Assembly (NCBI GenBank): GCA_003220935.1
Contig: QHTT01000071.1
Location: 1 to 64,000 of the forward strand
From: Gemmatimonadota bacterium
GTDB taxonomy: Bacteria > Gemmatimonadota > Gemmatimonadetes > Gemmatimonadales > GWC2-71-9
Direction of reading: 5' to 3'
DNA length: 64,000 nucleotides
Below are positions 34,215 to 44,239 of the stretch, one piece after another. The translations under genes were made by a program, and so were the position numbers. The notes beneath the pieces were generated by a model. It saw only the letters and a program-made list of their open reading frames with translations. It was not told the DNA's origin and did not search any database. Position 1 is the stretch's first letter. Each line of letters starts with the position of its first letter.

Positions 34215-35114
34215 ATGCACGCCCGCAGAGCAGGGTTCACCGATCGCGTCCAGATCGTGCTCCAGATCGCGCGCGAGGAAGCGTCGCGGCTGCACCACGG
34301 ATACGTGGGAACGGAGCACATGCTGCTGGCATTGCTTCGCGAACGCCGCGGCGTCGCGGCAGCCGTGTTGACGAATCTCGACGCCGACCTCGACGAGATT
34401 CGACTGCAGATCGAACAGACCGTGGAGCGCGGCACGGCGCAGCCGGCCGCCGACCCCAAGCTTCCCTATACCTCTCGAGCCAAGCACGTCATCGAGCTGG
34501 CGATGCGCGAGGCCCAGGAGCTGGGTCATGACTTCGTCGGTACTGAGCACGTGCTGCTCGGCGTGTTGCACGAGGAGAAAGGGATCGCCGCACAGGTGTT
34601 GCTTGCGGCCGGCGTGACCCTGGAGAACGCACGGGCCGAAACGCTGCGGCTGCTCGCGGGTCTCCCGTCGGCGGTGGTCCGTAAAGCAGAGGCTGCGGCG
34701 CGCAAGTTTCGAGTTCGCATCGATGACGCGTCCGACCGGTCGATCTACGAACAGATCGTCGCCCAGGTGCAAGAAGCGGTTGCGACGGTACAGCTCGGAC
34801 CCGGGGACCGGCTGCCGCCGGTGCGACAACTCGCCGACGAGCTCGACATCGCCCCCGGCACGGTGGCGCGTGCCTACGGCGAGCTGGAGCGGCGCGGCAT
34901 CGTCGTCACGGACGGAGCGCGGGGCACTCGCGTGGCCGAGCGCTCACCGTCGCCGGTTCCGCCCAGTGAGCGTCCCGAGAACCTGGTGGGGCTGCTGCGC
35001 CCGGTCGCGGTCGCCGCTTACCACCTGGGCGCCACGGCGGCAGAGCTCCGGCGCGCCTTGGAGGACGCGATGCGCGACATCTTCGGCGATTCAAAGGAGC
35101 CGAACGCGGCGTGA
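34215..35114 (+). CDS. Clp_N (ClpC N-domain) - GntR helix-turn-helix fusion regulator
   Basis: This is a 299-residue protein. The ATG at 34215 has GGAGGG just upstream. Residues 1 to about 145 form two Clp_N repeats closely resembling the ClpC N-domain (VGTEHMLLALLRERRGVAA and VGTEHVLLGVLHEEKGIAA). The glutamates of both GTEH motifs, Glu34 and Glu111, match ClpC Glu32 and Glu106, which bind phospho-arginine. Residues about 165 to 240 form a GntR winged helix (SIYEQIVAQVQEAV, LPPVRQLADELDIAPGTVAR). No ATPase module is present. It is probably a transcription regulator that senses protein damage or another ligand through the Clp_N domain; the sensing role is inference. Confidence 0.92.
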   Translation: MHARRAGFTDRVQIVLQIAREEASRLHHGYVGTEHMLLALLRERRGVAAAVLTNLDADLDEIRLQIEQTVERGTAQPAADPKLPYTSRAKHVIELAMREAQELGHDFVGTEHVLLGVLHEEKGIAAQVLLAAGVTLENARAETLRLLAGLPSAVVRKAEAAARKFRVRIDDASDRSIYEQIVAQVQEAVATVQLGPGDRLPPVRQLADELDIAPGTVARAYGELERRGIVVTDGARGTRVAERSPSPVPPSERPENLVGLLRPVAVAAYHLGATAAELRRALEDAMRDIFGDSKEPNAA

Positions 35115-35123
35115 TGTCCCCCG

Positions 35124-35963
35124 TTACCCGCCGTCGCGCAGGCGACGCAGATACGTCTGGGGATCGTTCAGGAACGCCCGCGTCAGGGCCACGTGATCCA
35201 GCTCCCCGTACGCGACCGGCTCGATCGGGAGGCGGTCGAAGCTGTAGATGGTCGCGCCAGGAAACGCGAGCAGGATGGGCGAGTGCGTCGCGATGATGAA
35301 TTGGGCATCGCGCTCGATCAGGTCGAGCAGGATCGCTAGCAAACCGAGCTGGTTCTGCGGGGAGAGCGGAGCCTCCGGCTCGTCCAGCAGGTACAAGCCG
35401 CCGGGCACGAACCGGCCCTGAAACAGATTGAGGAACGCCTGCCCGTGCGAGCGCGCGTCGGGATCGTGGCCGTAGCGCCGCTCCATGTCGCCCAGCGACG
35501 CCCGCACCGGACCGGCCGCGAGGCCTTTCGCCACCGCCGACCGGTCCCGATACTGCTCGTCGATCTCCAACAAGCGCTGCTCGAATTCCTGTCGCTCGGC
35601 GGCGAGCCGCCGCTGGAAGCCGAAGAAGTCCTCGGCGCGCAGGAAGAAGCCCCGGTGGGTGCGCTTCGACCAGGTGAGTCGCAGCGCGGCTGCGAGCTGC
35701 CGCTGTGCCGCGAGCGTGCCGTCCTGCGCGACTTCCGCCGCCCCCACCGTGGGAAGGCTCGCGGCGGCCGCGATCCCCTCGAGCAGCGTGGACTTCCCTG
35801 AGCCGTTCTCGCCCACGAAACAAGTCACGCGCGCCGACAGATCGAGCCGGGGCAAGGTGCGGATCGCGGGCACGGAGAAGGGGAACGCCGCCTCGTCGCC
35901 GGCGGGCGAGGCTTTCTTCAGGCTGACAGCCAGGAGGTGGGGCACGCGGCCTATTGATGGCAC
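35124..35963 (-). CDS. AAA/ABC-type predicted ATPase
   Basis: This is a 279-residue protein with an SMC/RecF-like ATPase fold: Walker A VGENGSGKST near residue 50, a Q-loop, and Walker B LYLLDEPEAPLSP near 195 followed by the switch His in IATHSP. Similar stand-alone predicted ATPases are widespread but poorly characterised. No nuclease or toxin partner is adjacent. It is convergent with the regulator gene at 9 bases and overlaps the 5' region of YceI only outside its coding part. Confidence 0.85.
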   Translation of the reverse strand: MPSIGRVPHLLAVSLKKASPAGDEAAFPFSVPAIRTLPRLDLSARVTCFVGENGSGKSTLLEGIAAAASLPTVGAAEVAQDGTLAAQRQLAAALRLTWSKRTHRGFFLRAEDFFGFQRRLAAERQEFEQRLLEIDEQYRDRSAVAKGLAAGPVRASLGDMERRYGHDPDARSHGQAFLNLFQGRFVPGGLYLLDEPEAPLSPQNQLGLLAILLDLIERDAQFIIATHSPILLAFPGATIYSFDRLPIEPVAYGELDHVALTRAFLNDPQTYLRRLRDGG

Positions 35964-36028
35964 GGCCCGCGCGAGGAGTCAACGGTGCAGGCGGAGTGTC
36001 GCAGCGCGGGGTACAATGTGAGGTGCAC

Positions 36029-36646
36029 ATGCCCGCGGGCCGGATCGCCTTACTCGCAACGCTCGCCGTATTCCCCGCCCCCGCGGTGGGCCAAGCCGCC
36101 TCCAGCGACTCGGTCGTCTACCGCCTCTCGCCCGCCAGCCGGCTGGACGTTAAGACTGGCAAGGCCGGGCTGTTCGGCTTCGCCGGCCACGAGCATCTGA
36201 TCCGCGCCCGGGGATTCTCCGGCCGGGTCGTGTATTTCCCCAGTGCGCCTGCGCTGTCCCGCATCGAGATCGTGGTCCGCACCGACAGCCTGGAGGTCCT
36301 CACGCCTCCGGACACGGAGGAGATCCGCAAAGTGACCGAGGCGATGCGGACCGACATCCTCAAGGTGGACCAGTACCCTGAGATCACGCTCGCGTCGAAA
36401 CGCATCACGCCGTCGGACGGCGAGTACCGCATCGACGCTGAGCTGACGATCGTTGGCCAGACGCGCGAGCTGTCGGTCGAGGTGCGGGTCGAGATCGGGC
36501 AGGACACGCTGCGCGCCGTGGCCGCATTCGCGGTGAAACAGACCGATTTCGGGATCAAGCCGTTCCGGGGCGGGCCGGCAGGGATGGTGCGGGTAGCCGA
36601 CCGGGTGACGTTCGACATCGAGGCGGTGGCGGTGCGCGACCGCTAG
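36029..36646 (+). CDS. YceI-family periplasmic lipid-binding-type protein
   Basis: This is a 205-residue protein starting at the ATG at 36029 (GAGGTG upstream) with a signal peptide (PAGRIALLATLAVFPAPAVG). The lipocalin-like YceI beta barrel includes VYRLSPASRLDVKTGKAGLFGFAGHEH, TDILKVDQYPEITL and FGIKPF. YceI proteins bind isoprenoid or other hydrophobic ligands in the periplasm. The gene is followed after 31 bases by an MBL hydrolase. Confidence 0.9.
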   Translation: MPAGRIALLATLAVFPAPAVGQAASSDSVVYRLSPASRLDVKTGKAGLFGFAGHEHLIRARGFSGRVVYFPSAPALSRIEIVVRTDSLEVLTPPDTEEIRKVTEAMRTDILKVDQYPEITLASKRITPSDGEYRIDAELTIVGQTRELSVEVRVEIGQDTLRAVAAFAVKQTDFGIKPFRGGPAGMVRVADRVTFDIEAVAVRDR

Positions 36647-36677
36647 CCGTCACCGCCCTTCCAGTTCCTTCCTTCCA

Positions 36678-37481
36678 GTGATCCACAGCCTCGCGTACGG
36701 CGACGTCCGCTACTTCCGCATGGCCCGGACGTTCTTGGGCCGGGCGCTGTACTGGACGGGCGTGTATCTCGTAGACGGGCTCCTCGTCGACTCGGGCCCG
36801 CCCAACCTTGCGCGCGACGTGCGGCGCCTGGTGAGCGAGCTCGGGGTCCGTCAGTGCGTCACCACCCATTACCACGAGGATCACTCGGGCAACCACGCTC
36901 TCCTGGCGGGTGCGCTGCGCATCACCCCACTGGCGCACGCCGTGGCGGCGGGGCGACTCGCGCAGCGCGATGCGGCGCCGCAGCTGTACCGCCGCCTGGC
37001 CTGGGGAGTGCGGGAGCCCGCCCGCGTCGCCGCGCTGGGCGAATGGCTCGAGACGCCGCACCATCGGTTTCAGGTGATCCACACTCCCGGGCACGCTCCT
37101 GACCATGTGGCCCTGTGGGAGCCGCGGCGCGGCTGGCTGTTCAGCGGCGATCTCTACCTCGCGCCAAAGCTGCGCTATCTGCGGGCCGACGAGGACGTGC
37201 ACGCGATGATCGAGTCGCTGCGGCGCCTGATCGCGCTCGAGCCGGCGGCGCTGTTCTGCCAGCACCGCGGACAGGTGGAGCACGGTGGCACGCGGCTCCG
37301 CCACAAGCTCGAATTCCTCCTCGAGCTGGGCGAGCGCATTCAGGCGTTGCGCCGGCGGGGGCTGGACGAGGCCGAGATCGCGCGGGCCTTGCCCGGGAGC
37401 GATCTGTTCTGGCGGCTCTGGACGGGGGGAGACTTCTCGAAGCGAAACTTCGTGACCGCCTTCCTGCGGCCGAGGAGCTAG
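36678..37481 (+). CDS. MBL-fold metallo-hydrolase
   Basis: This is a 267-residue cytoplasmic protein. Its metal motif is THYHEDHSGNH near residue 63, with later ligands in HTPGHAPDHVAL near 135, FSGDLYL and CQHRGQVEHG. The GTG at 36678 is the only reasonable start. The C-terminal helical extension (about 210 to 267) resembles that of hydroxyacyl-glutathione-hydrolase-like relatives. The substrate is unknown. It ends four bases into the convergent NrnA-like gene. Confidence 0.85.
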   Translation: MIHSLAYGDVRYFRMARTFLGRALYWTGVYLVDGLLVDSGPPNLARDVRRLVSELGVRQCVTTHYHEDHSGNHALLAGALRITPLAHAVAAGRLAQRDAAPQLYRRLAWGVREPARVAALGEWLETPHHRFQVIHTPGHAPDHVALWEPRRGWLFSGDLYLAPKLRYLRADEDVHAMIESLRRLIALEPAALFCQHRGQVEHGGTRLRHKLEFLLELGERIQALRRRGLDEAEIARALPGSDLFWRLWTGGDFSKRNFVTAFLRPRS

Positions 37482-38497
37482 CTCCCGGAGCGGCTCGCCA
37501 GATACTGGCGCGCTGCGCCGAGCACCTGTCGCTGCACGTCGGCGATCGACCCTTCGAGCGACGCTCCCGCCGCCCGCTTGTGTCCCCCGCCGCCGAACCG
37601 ATGCGCCAGGTCCGCCACGTCCACGTCCCCCATGGAGCGAAAGCTCACCTTGATCCGGCCGTTCGCGATCTGGCGGAACAGCAGAGCGAGACGCACGCCG
37701 GCGATGGAGCGGGGATACTCGACGATTCCGTCGAGGTCGTCCGCCGTCGCCCCGTGGCGGTGCAGCGCGTCGGGCGGCACAGTTACCCACGCCAGACCGG
37801 CCTCCGGCTCCACCACCAGCGTCTGTAACACCTCCGTCATCAGCCGCACGCGGCCTTCGGGCGCGCTGGCGTACACCGACTCGTAGATCGACTCAGGGTC
37901 GACACCGCGCTCGAGCAGCGCCCCCGCGACGCGCAGTGCGCGGGGGCTCGTGTTCGCGAACCGGAAGGCACCTGTGTCCGTGAGGAGGCCGACGTACAGC
38001 GCCCGCGCCGCGTCGCGTGAGAGCGGCCAACCGACGGCGCACGCGAAGTCGAACACCAGCTCGGCGGTCGCTGCCGCTTCCGGCGCGACGAGCCGTGGTC
38101 CGTCCGGGAGCGACCCCTGGCTGACGTGATGGTCGATGCACACGACGGAGTGGGACTGCTTGATGGCGCGCTGCAGGTCGCCGAGACGGCCGATGTCGGA
38201 GATGTCGAGCACGACTACGACATCGGCGGCCTCGATCTCCTTCGCGGCCCGATCGGAATGGTCCGCCCCGTTCGGCACCAGAAAGCCGAAGCGCTCCGGG
38301 ATCGGCGTCGGGTTCGCGATCGCCGGCCGATGCCCACGCGCGGCGAGGAGGTGCCACAGCGCCACCTCGCTGCCCACGCCGTCGCCGTCGGCGTTCACGT
38401 GCGTTGTCAAGGCGACGCGCGCACCCGGCGCGAGCACGGCCGCGACGCTCTTCGCAGCGACGGCGCGCTCGGGCGGAACCGGCACTCCATTCAGCAT
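37478..38497 (-). CDS. DHH/DHHA1 phosphoesterase (NrnA-like oligoribonuclease / pAp phosphatase)
   Basis: This is a 339-residue protein beginning at the ATG at 38497. The DHH domain has HVNADGDGVGSE near residue 32 (metal ligands), VVVLDISDIGRLG near 95 and IDHHVSQ (DHH). The DHHA1 domain ends with HRFGGGGHKRAAGAS, which binds the nucleotide substrate. NrnA degrades nano-RNAs and dephosphorylates 3'-phosphoadenosine 5'-phosphate. Sequence fits this family well; the balance of the two activities cannot be read. Confidence 0.88.
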   Translation of the reverse strand: MLNGVPVPPERAVAAKSVAAVLAPGARVALTTHVNADGDGVGSEVALWHLLAARGHRPAIANPTPIPERFGFLVPNGADHSDRAAKEIEAADVVVVLDISDIGRLGDLQRAIKQSHSVVCIDHHVSQGSLPDGPRLVAPEAAATAELVFDFACAVGWPLSRDAARALYVGLLTDTGAFRFANTSPRALRVAGALLERGVDPESIYESVYASAPEGRVRLMTEVLQTLVVEPEAGLAWVTVPPDALHRHGATADDLDGIVEYPRSIAGVRLALLFRQIANGRIKVSFRSMGDVDVADLAHRFGGGGHKRAAGASLEGSIADVQRQVLGAARQYLASRSGS

Positions 38498-38526
38498 CAC
38501 TACAAGATACGTCGAGCAAGGGCGTA

Positions 38527-38690
38527 GCACGAAGCCGTCGCGCAAAGGCGTCGCGCCAAGGGCGTCACGCGAAGGCGTCCGACGTCTCTGCGTGCCGTTG
38601 TTGCGTGCCGTTGTTGCGTGCCGTTGTTGCGTGACGGTGTCGCGTGACGTTTTCGCGCGACGCCTTTGCTAGACGCCTTTCCTCAGTCTC
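38527..38690. repeat. Inverted arrays of a 13-bp tandem unit
   Basis: The right array has at least six consecutive 13-mers from 38589: TGCGTGCCGTTGT three times, then TGCGTGACGGTGT, CGCGTGACGTTTT and CGCGCGACGCCTT. The left array (38527-38580) consists of the opposite-strand version (AAGGCGTCGCGCC, AAGGCGTCCGACG and relatives). The arms can fold into a long imperfect hairpin. It fills the space between the NrnA start and the end of the permease pseudogene. Confidence 0.85.
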
Positions 38691-40056
38691 GAATGTTTCC
38701 GCCCGTAACTCCAGTAGATCGCGAGTCCGATCGCGAGCCACGCGGCCAGACGGATCCACGTATCGGCGGGCAGCGTCAGCATCAAGCCGAAGCAGCACAG
38801 GATGCCCAAGACTGGGACGACCGGAACCCAGGGCGTGCGGAAGGGGCGGTGCAGGTCGGGACGCTTGGACCTGAGGATCCACACCCCGCCGCACACCAGC
38901 ATAAACGCCAGCAGCGTGCCGATGTTGACCCAGGTCCCGAGCAGCTGCAGCGGCAAGATCCCGGTGGCCAGGCAGACCGCAATGCCGGTGTAGATCGTGG
39001 AGAGGTAGGGGGTGCCACGGAGCCGATGCCCAGGACCGCGCCGACGTCGATCGCGACGCGAATCCACCAGGGGGCGCCGATCCGCTCCATCGCATAGGCC
39101 ATCGGCGCCGCAATGTTGAGGTCGCCATACGGGACCACGCCGACCAGCACGGCCGACACCACCACGTAGAGCAGCGTGCAGACCGCGAGTGAGCCGAGGA
39201 TGCCGATGGGCATGTCGCGCTGGGGGTTCTTCGATTCTTGCGCCGCGGTTGAGACCGTGTCAAACCCGATATAGGCGAAGAACACGAGGCCCGCGCCCCG
39301 CAGCACGCCCGACCAGCCGTACGTGCCCCACTCACCCGTGTTGGGGGGGATGAACGGCGTCCAGTTGGCCCGATCGATGTGCGACAGGCTGACGAGCACC
39401 ACGAGCAGGACGATCGCGACCTTGAGGATCACGATGACGCTGTTGACACGCGCCGACTCCCTGATCCCGATCACCAGTACGGCGGACATCAGCGCCACGA
39501 TGAGAACGGCCGGCAGATTGATGACCGCTCCGGTGAGGTTCAGCGCGGGATGGGCGCATCCCGCGACGTGCGCGGCCGCCTGCGCGGCGGTGCACCATTG
39601 CGTGGGCGGGGCCGTGAGGCTCGCGGGAATCCGGACGTTGAAGAGCCCGAGCAGGGACACGAAATGGGCGGACCAGCCGACGCCCACCGTGGCGGCGCCG
39701 GCGGCGTATTCGAGCACGAGGTCCCACCCGATGATCCAGGCCGCGAACTCGCCCATGGTGGCATAGGCGTACGTGTACGCGCTGCCCGCGACGGGCACGG
39801 CGCTCGCCATTTCGGCGTAACAGAGGCCCGCGAACGCGCAGGCGACGCCGACGACGATCATCGACAGGGGCACCGCGGGACCGGCGTACAGCGCGGCCAC
39901 CTGCCCCGTGATCACGAAGATCCCCGCGCCGATGACGGCGCCGATGCCGAGGGTGACGAGATTGAGGGGCCCGAGCGCTCGCACCAAGGCGTGCGCACCG
40001 GTCGCCTCTGCTTCGGCGCGAAGGGTCGCGATCGGCTTGGTGGCGAAGAGCGTCAT
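38669..40056 (-). pseudogene. APC-family amino acid permease with internal deletion and frameshift
   Basis: The reading frame starts at the ATG at 40056 (MTLFATKPIATL) and covers the first ten helices, including GIGAVIGAGIFVITGQVAAL. After VGAVLGIGS near 39016 the frame shifts: the correct continuation TPYLSTIYTGIAVCLATG is in another frame and runs to a stop at 38669. Aligned with the intact permease at 40924-42354, 33 codons (from ILVMLLGQSR to HPKFQ) are replaced by two bases, a net loss of about 97 bases. The gene is probably non-functional unless this is an assembly error. Note that the C-terminal part remains well conserved, suggesting a recent event. Confidence 0.8.
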
Positions 40057-40133
40057 CCCAGCAGAATGGGCGTTCTCCCCGCCGCCGGGCGACGCCGCCG
40101 GGACGAGCGGGATCGGACGGGGGACGAGGGGGC

Positions 40134-40919
40134 TTACGACGCGCTGGGGGCCAGCAGGTTGTGCCGGTAACGCCGGCTCAAGGTGACTCGTGTTCCGGTG
40201 TGGAGGATGATGATCGCATCCCCGTGGAACCAAGGCTGGAGCTCGCGCACGCGGTCGAGATTCACCAGCGCCGACCGGCTGATGCGGCGGAACCGCTCCG
40301 GATCGAGCCGCTGCTCGAGCGCGGCGAGGGTCGAGCGCAGCAGGTGGGTGCGATCGCCGACGTGGAGCCGCACGTAGTTCTTGGCCGCCTCGATCCAGTC
40401 GACGTCGGCGGTGCGCACGAAAAAGCTCCGGCCGGCGTCCTCGACCAGTAGGCGATCGGCCGGGCGCGCGACGCGGCGCTGCTCCAACGCGTGATGGTAA
40501 TCGTAGGCATGGACGACCGCGACGATCGCCCAGTAGATCAGCACATTCCAGTGAAAGAAGATCGTGAAATCGTCCACCAGCTTCTGGGCGAAGGGGTATG
40601 GCGCACCAGCTGCGGCGTGCAGCAGGTCCTGGATGCCGACGGCGGCGACGAGCTGCAGCAGCGCGACGTCGAGGCTCGCGCCCAGGTGAATGAAGAAATA
40701 CCGGCCGAAGCTCGCCCGGTCCACCCGAAAGCGGCGGGCGAGCCACACGACGACGAGCGAGAGCAGTCCCCACACGTACCACGCGGGAAGCCCTGCGCCG
40801 AGCGCCTGCCACCAGGTTGAGGGATCGCGCGCCAAACGCTGCTTCGCAAAGTAGAGTTGCGCGCTGGAAACGACCCCGAGCAGCGTCCACAGGCCGAGCC
40901 ACCTGAGGCGTGCTCGCAT
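40134..40919 (-). CDS. Membrane-bound LytTR-family transcriptional regulator
   Basis: This is a 261-residue protein. Four transmembrane helices fill the first 140 residues (for example GLWTLLGVVSSAQLYF and WGLLSLVVVWLA). A LytTR DNA-binding domain follows at about residues 155 to 258 (LLVEDAGRSFFVRTADVDWI, AAKNYVRLHVGD, RISRSALVNLDRVRELQPW). It lacks a receiver domain, so it probably responds directly to a membrane signal. It lies four bases after the intact APC permease gene and 77 bases before the pseudogene copy, so it may regulate these transporters. Confidence 0.9.
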   Translation of the reverse strand: MRARLRWLGLWTLLGVVSSAQLYFAKQRLARDPSTWWQALGAGLPAWYVWGLLSLVVVWLARRFRVDRASFGRYFFIHLGASLDVALLQLVAAVGIQDLLHAAAGAPYPFAQKLVDDFTIFFHWNVLIYWAIVAVVHAYDYHHALEQRRVARPADRLLVEDAGRSFFVRTADVDWIEAAKNYVRLHVGDRTHLLRSTLAALEQRLDPERFRRISRSALVNLDRVRELQPWFHGDAIIILHTGTRVTLSRRYRHNLLAPSAS

Positions 40920-40923
40920 CGGG

Positions 40924-42354
40924 TCAGGGCTTCTGCGCGAGCTTCGAGGATCGCACGCCGTACAAGAAGTAGAGCACCATGCCGAACACGAACCAGATGA
41001 TAAGCCGCCGCCACGTCGTCCACGGCAGCGAGACCATGAGGTACGCAGCGGACAGGGCGCCGAGCGGCGCCACGACGAAGACCGCCGGCGTTTTGAAGGC
41101 CCGAGGCAGGTTGGGGTCGCGCACGCGCAGCACCATCACCCCGATCGACACGATCACGAACGCGAGCAGGGTCCCGATCGACACCAGGTTGCCGGCTTCC
41201 CGAACCGTGAGCAGCGATGCCACGATGGCGACGGCGATGCCGGTGACGATCGAGGTGATGTAGGGCGTCTGGAACTTGGGGTGGACCTTGTTGACGAACT
41301 GCGGCAGCAGGCCGTCGCGCGCCATCGAGTAGAACACGCGCGATTGACCGAGCAGCATGACCAGAATCACGGACGACAGGCCGGCGATGGCGCCGAGCTT
41401 GATCAGCGAGGACATCCAGCCGAGGCCGGCGTGATCCGCCGCGACTGCGATCGGGTCCGGAACGTTCAAGTCCTTATAGCTCATCAGGCCGGTCGCGATG
41501 CCCGACACGAGGATGTATAGCACCGTGCAGATCAGCAGCGAGCCGATGATGCCGATCGGCATGTCCTTCTGCGGATTCTTCGCTTCCTGCGCGGCGGTAC
41601 TGACGGCGTCGAACCCGATGTACGCGAAGAAGACCAGGCCGGCGCCCGCCATCACGCCGGTCCAGCCGAAGGCACCCCGGTCGCCCGTGTTCGGCGGGAT
41701 GAACGGGTGCCAGTTGGCGGGGTTCACGGCGTGCGCCGCCGCCACGATGAACAGCAGGACGACGGCCACCTTGATGAAGACGATGACGTTATTGACGTTC
41801 GCCGATTCCTTGATGCCGATCACCAACAGTGTCGTGACGATCGCGATGATGATCACGGCCGGAAGGTTGAATACAGCCGGAGCGGTGCACTGCGGCGCGA
41901 CGACGCCCCGCGCGGCGGCGAGGGAGCAGGGCACGTTGATGCCGACATCCTTCAAGAAGCTGACGACGTAGCCCGACCAGCCGATCGCGACGGTCACGGC
42001 GCCGAGGGCGTACTCGAGGATCAAGTCCCAGCCGATGATCCACGCGATCAGCTCGCCCAGCGTCGCGTAGCCGTAGGTGTAGGCGCTTCCCGCCATCGGC
42101 ACGAGCGACGCGAATTCCGAGTAACACAGGGCCGCGAAGATCGACGCGATGCCCGCCAGCACGAACGCCAGCACCACCGCCGGCCCAGCGTTCTGCGCCG
42201 CGACCGTGCCCGTCAGCACGAAGATGCCCGTGCCGATGATGGCGCCGATCCCGAGCATGGTGAGATTGAGCGCGCCGAGGGCGCGCTTCAGGCTGTGGTC
42301 GGTCAGCGCCTCGGTCTGCAGGTCGGTGACGCTCTTCCGTCGGAGCAGGTTCAT
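40924..42354 (-). CDS. APC-family amino acid permease
   Basis: This is a 476-residue protein with 12 hydrophobic helices. It begins MNLLRRKSV with a cytoplasmic leader, followed by GIGAIIGTGIFVLTG (the APC substrate-binding unwound helix), EFASLVPMAGSAYTYGYATL and FFAYIGFDAVSTAAQE, all hallmarks of cationic amino acid/metabolite permeases. It is intact and closely similar to the broken copy at 38669-40056, indicating a past local duplication. The substrate is unknown. Confidence 0.92.
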   Translation of the reverse strand: MNLLRRKSVTDLQTEALTDHSLKRALGALNLTMLGIGAIIGTGIFVLTGTVAAQNAGPAVVLAFVLAGIASIFAALCYSEFASLVPMAGSAYTYGYATLGELIAWIIGWDLILEYALGAVTVAIGWSGYVVSFLKDVGINVPCSLAAARGVVAPQCTAPAVFNLPAVIIIAIVTTLLVIGIKESANVNNVIVFIKVAVVLLFIVAAAHAVNPANWHPFIPPNTGDRGAFGWTGVMAGAGLVFFAYIGFDAVSTAAQEAKNPQKDMPIGIIGSLLICTVLYILVSGIATGLMSYKDLNVPDPIAVAADHAGLGWMSSLIKLGAIAGLSSVILVMLLGQSRVFYSMARDGLLPQFVNKVHPKFQTPYITSIVTGIAVAIVASLLTVREAGNLVSIGTLLAFVIVSIGVMVLRVRDPNLPRAFKTPAVFVVAPLGALSAAYLMVSLPWTTWRRLIIWFVFGMVLYFLYGVRSSKLAQKP

Positions 42355-42443
42355 GCGACCCTCGAGCGAAGAGGAGAGCTACGGCCTGGGGACGGGCGCT
42401 AGAGTAGGCCCCGGCCCCCCGACCTGTCAAGCCGCGCCGGTCG

Positions 42444-44235
<1,792 letters not shown>

Positions 44236-44239
<4 letters not shown>

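Noticed and set aside
35124-35963. Stand-alone AAA ATPase as part of an anti-phage system
   Set aside because: No nuclease, toxin or other typical partner is adjacent, and flanking genes are housekeeping or regulatory.
38589-38666. Possible CRISPR or plasmid iteron array
   Set aside because: The 13-mers are contiguous with an inverted partner array and there is no Rep or Cas gene.
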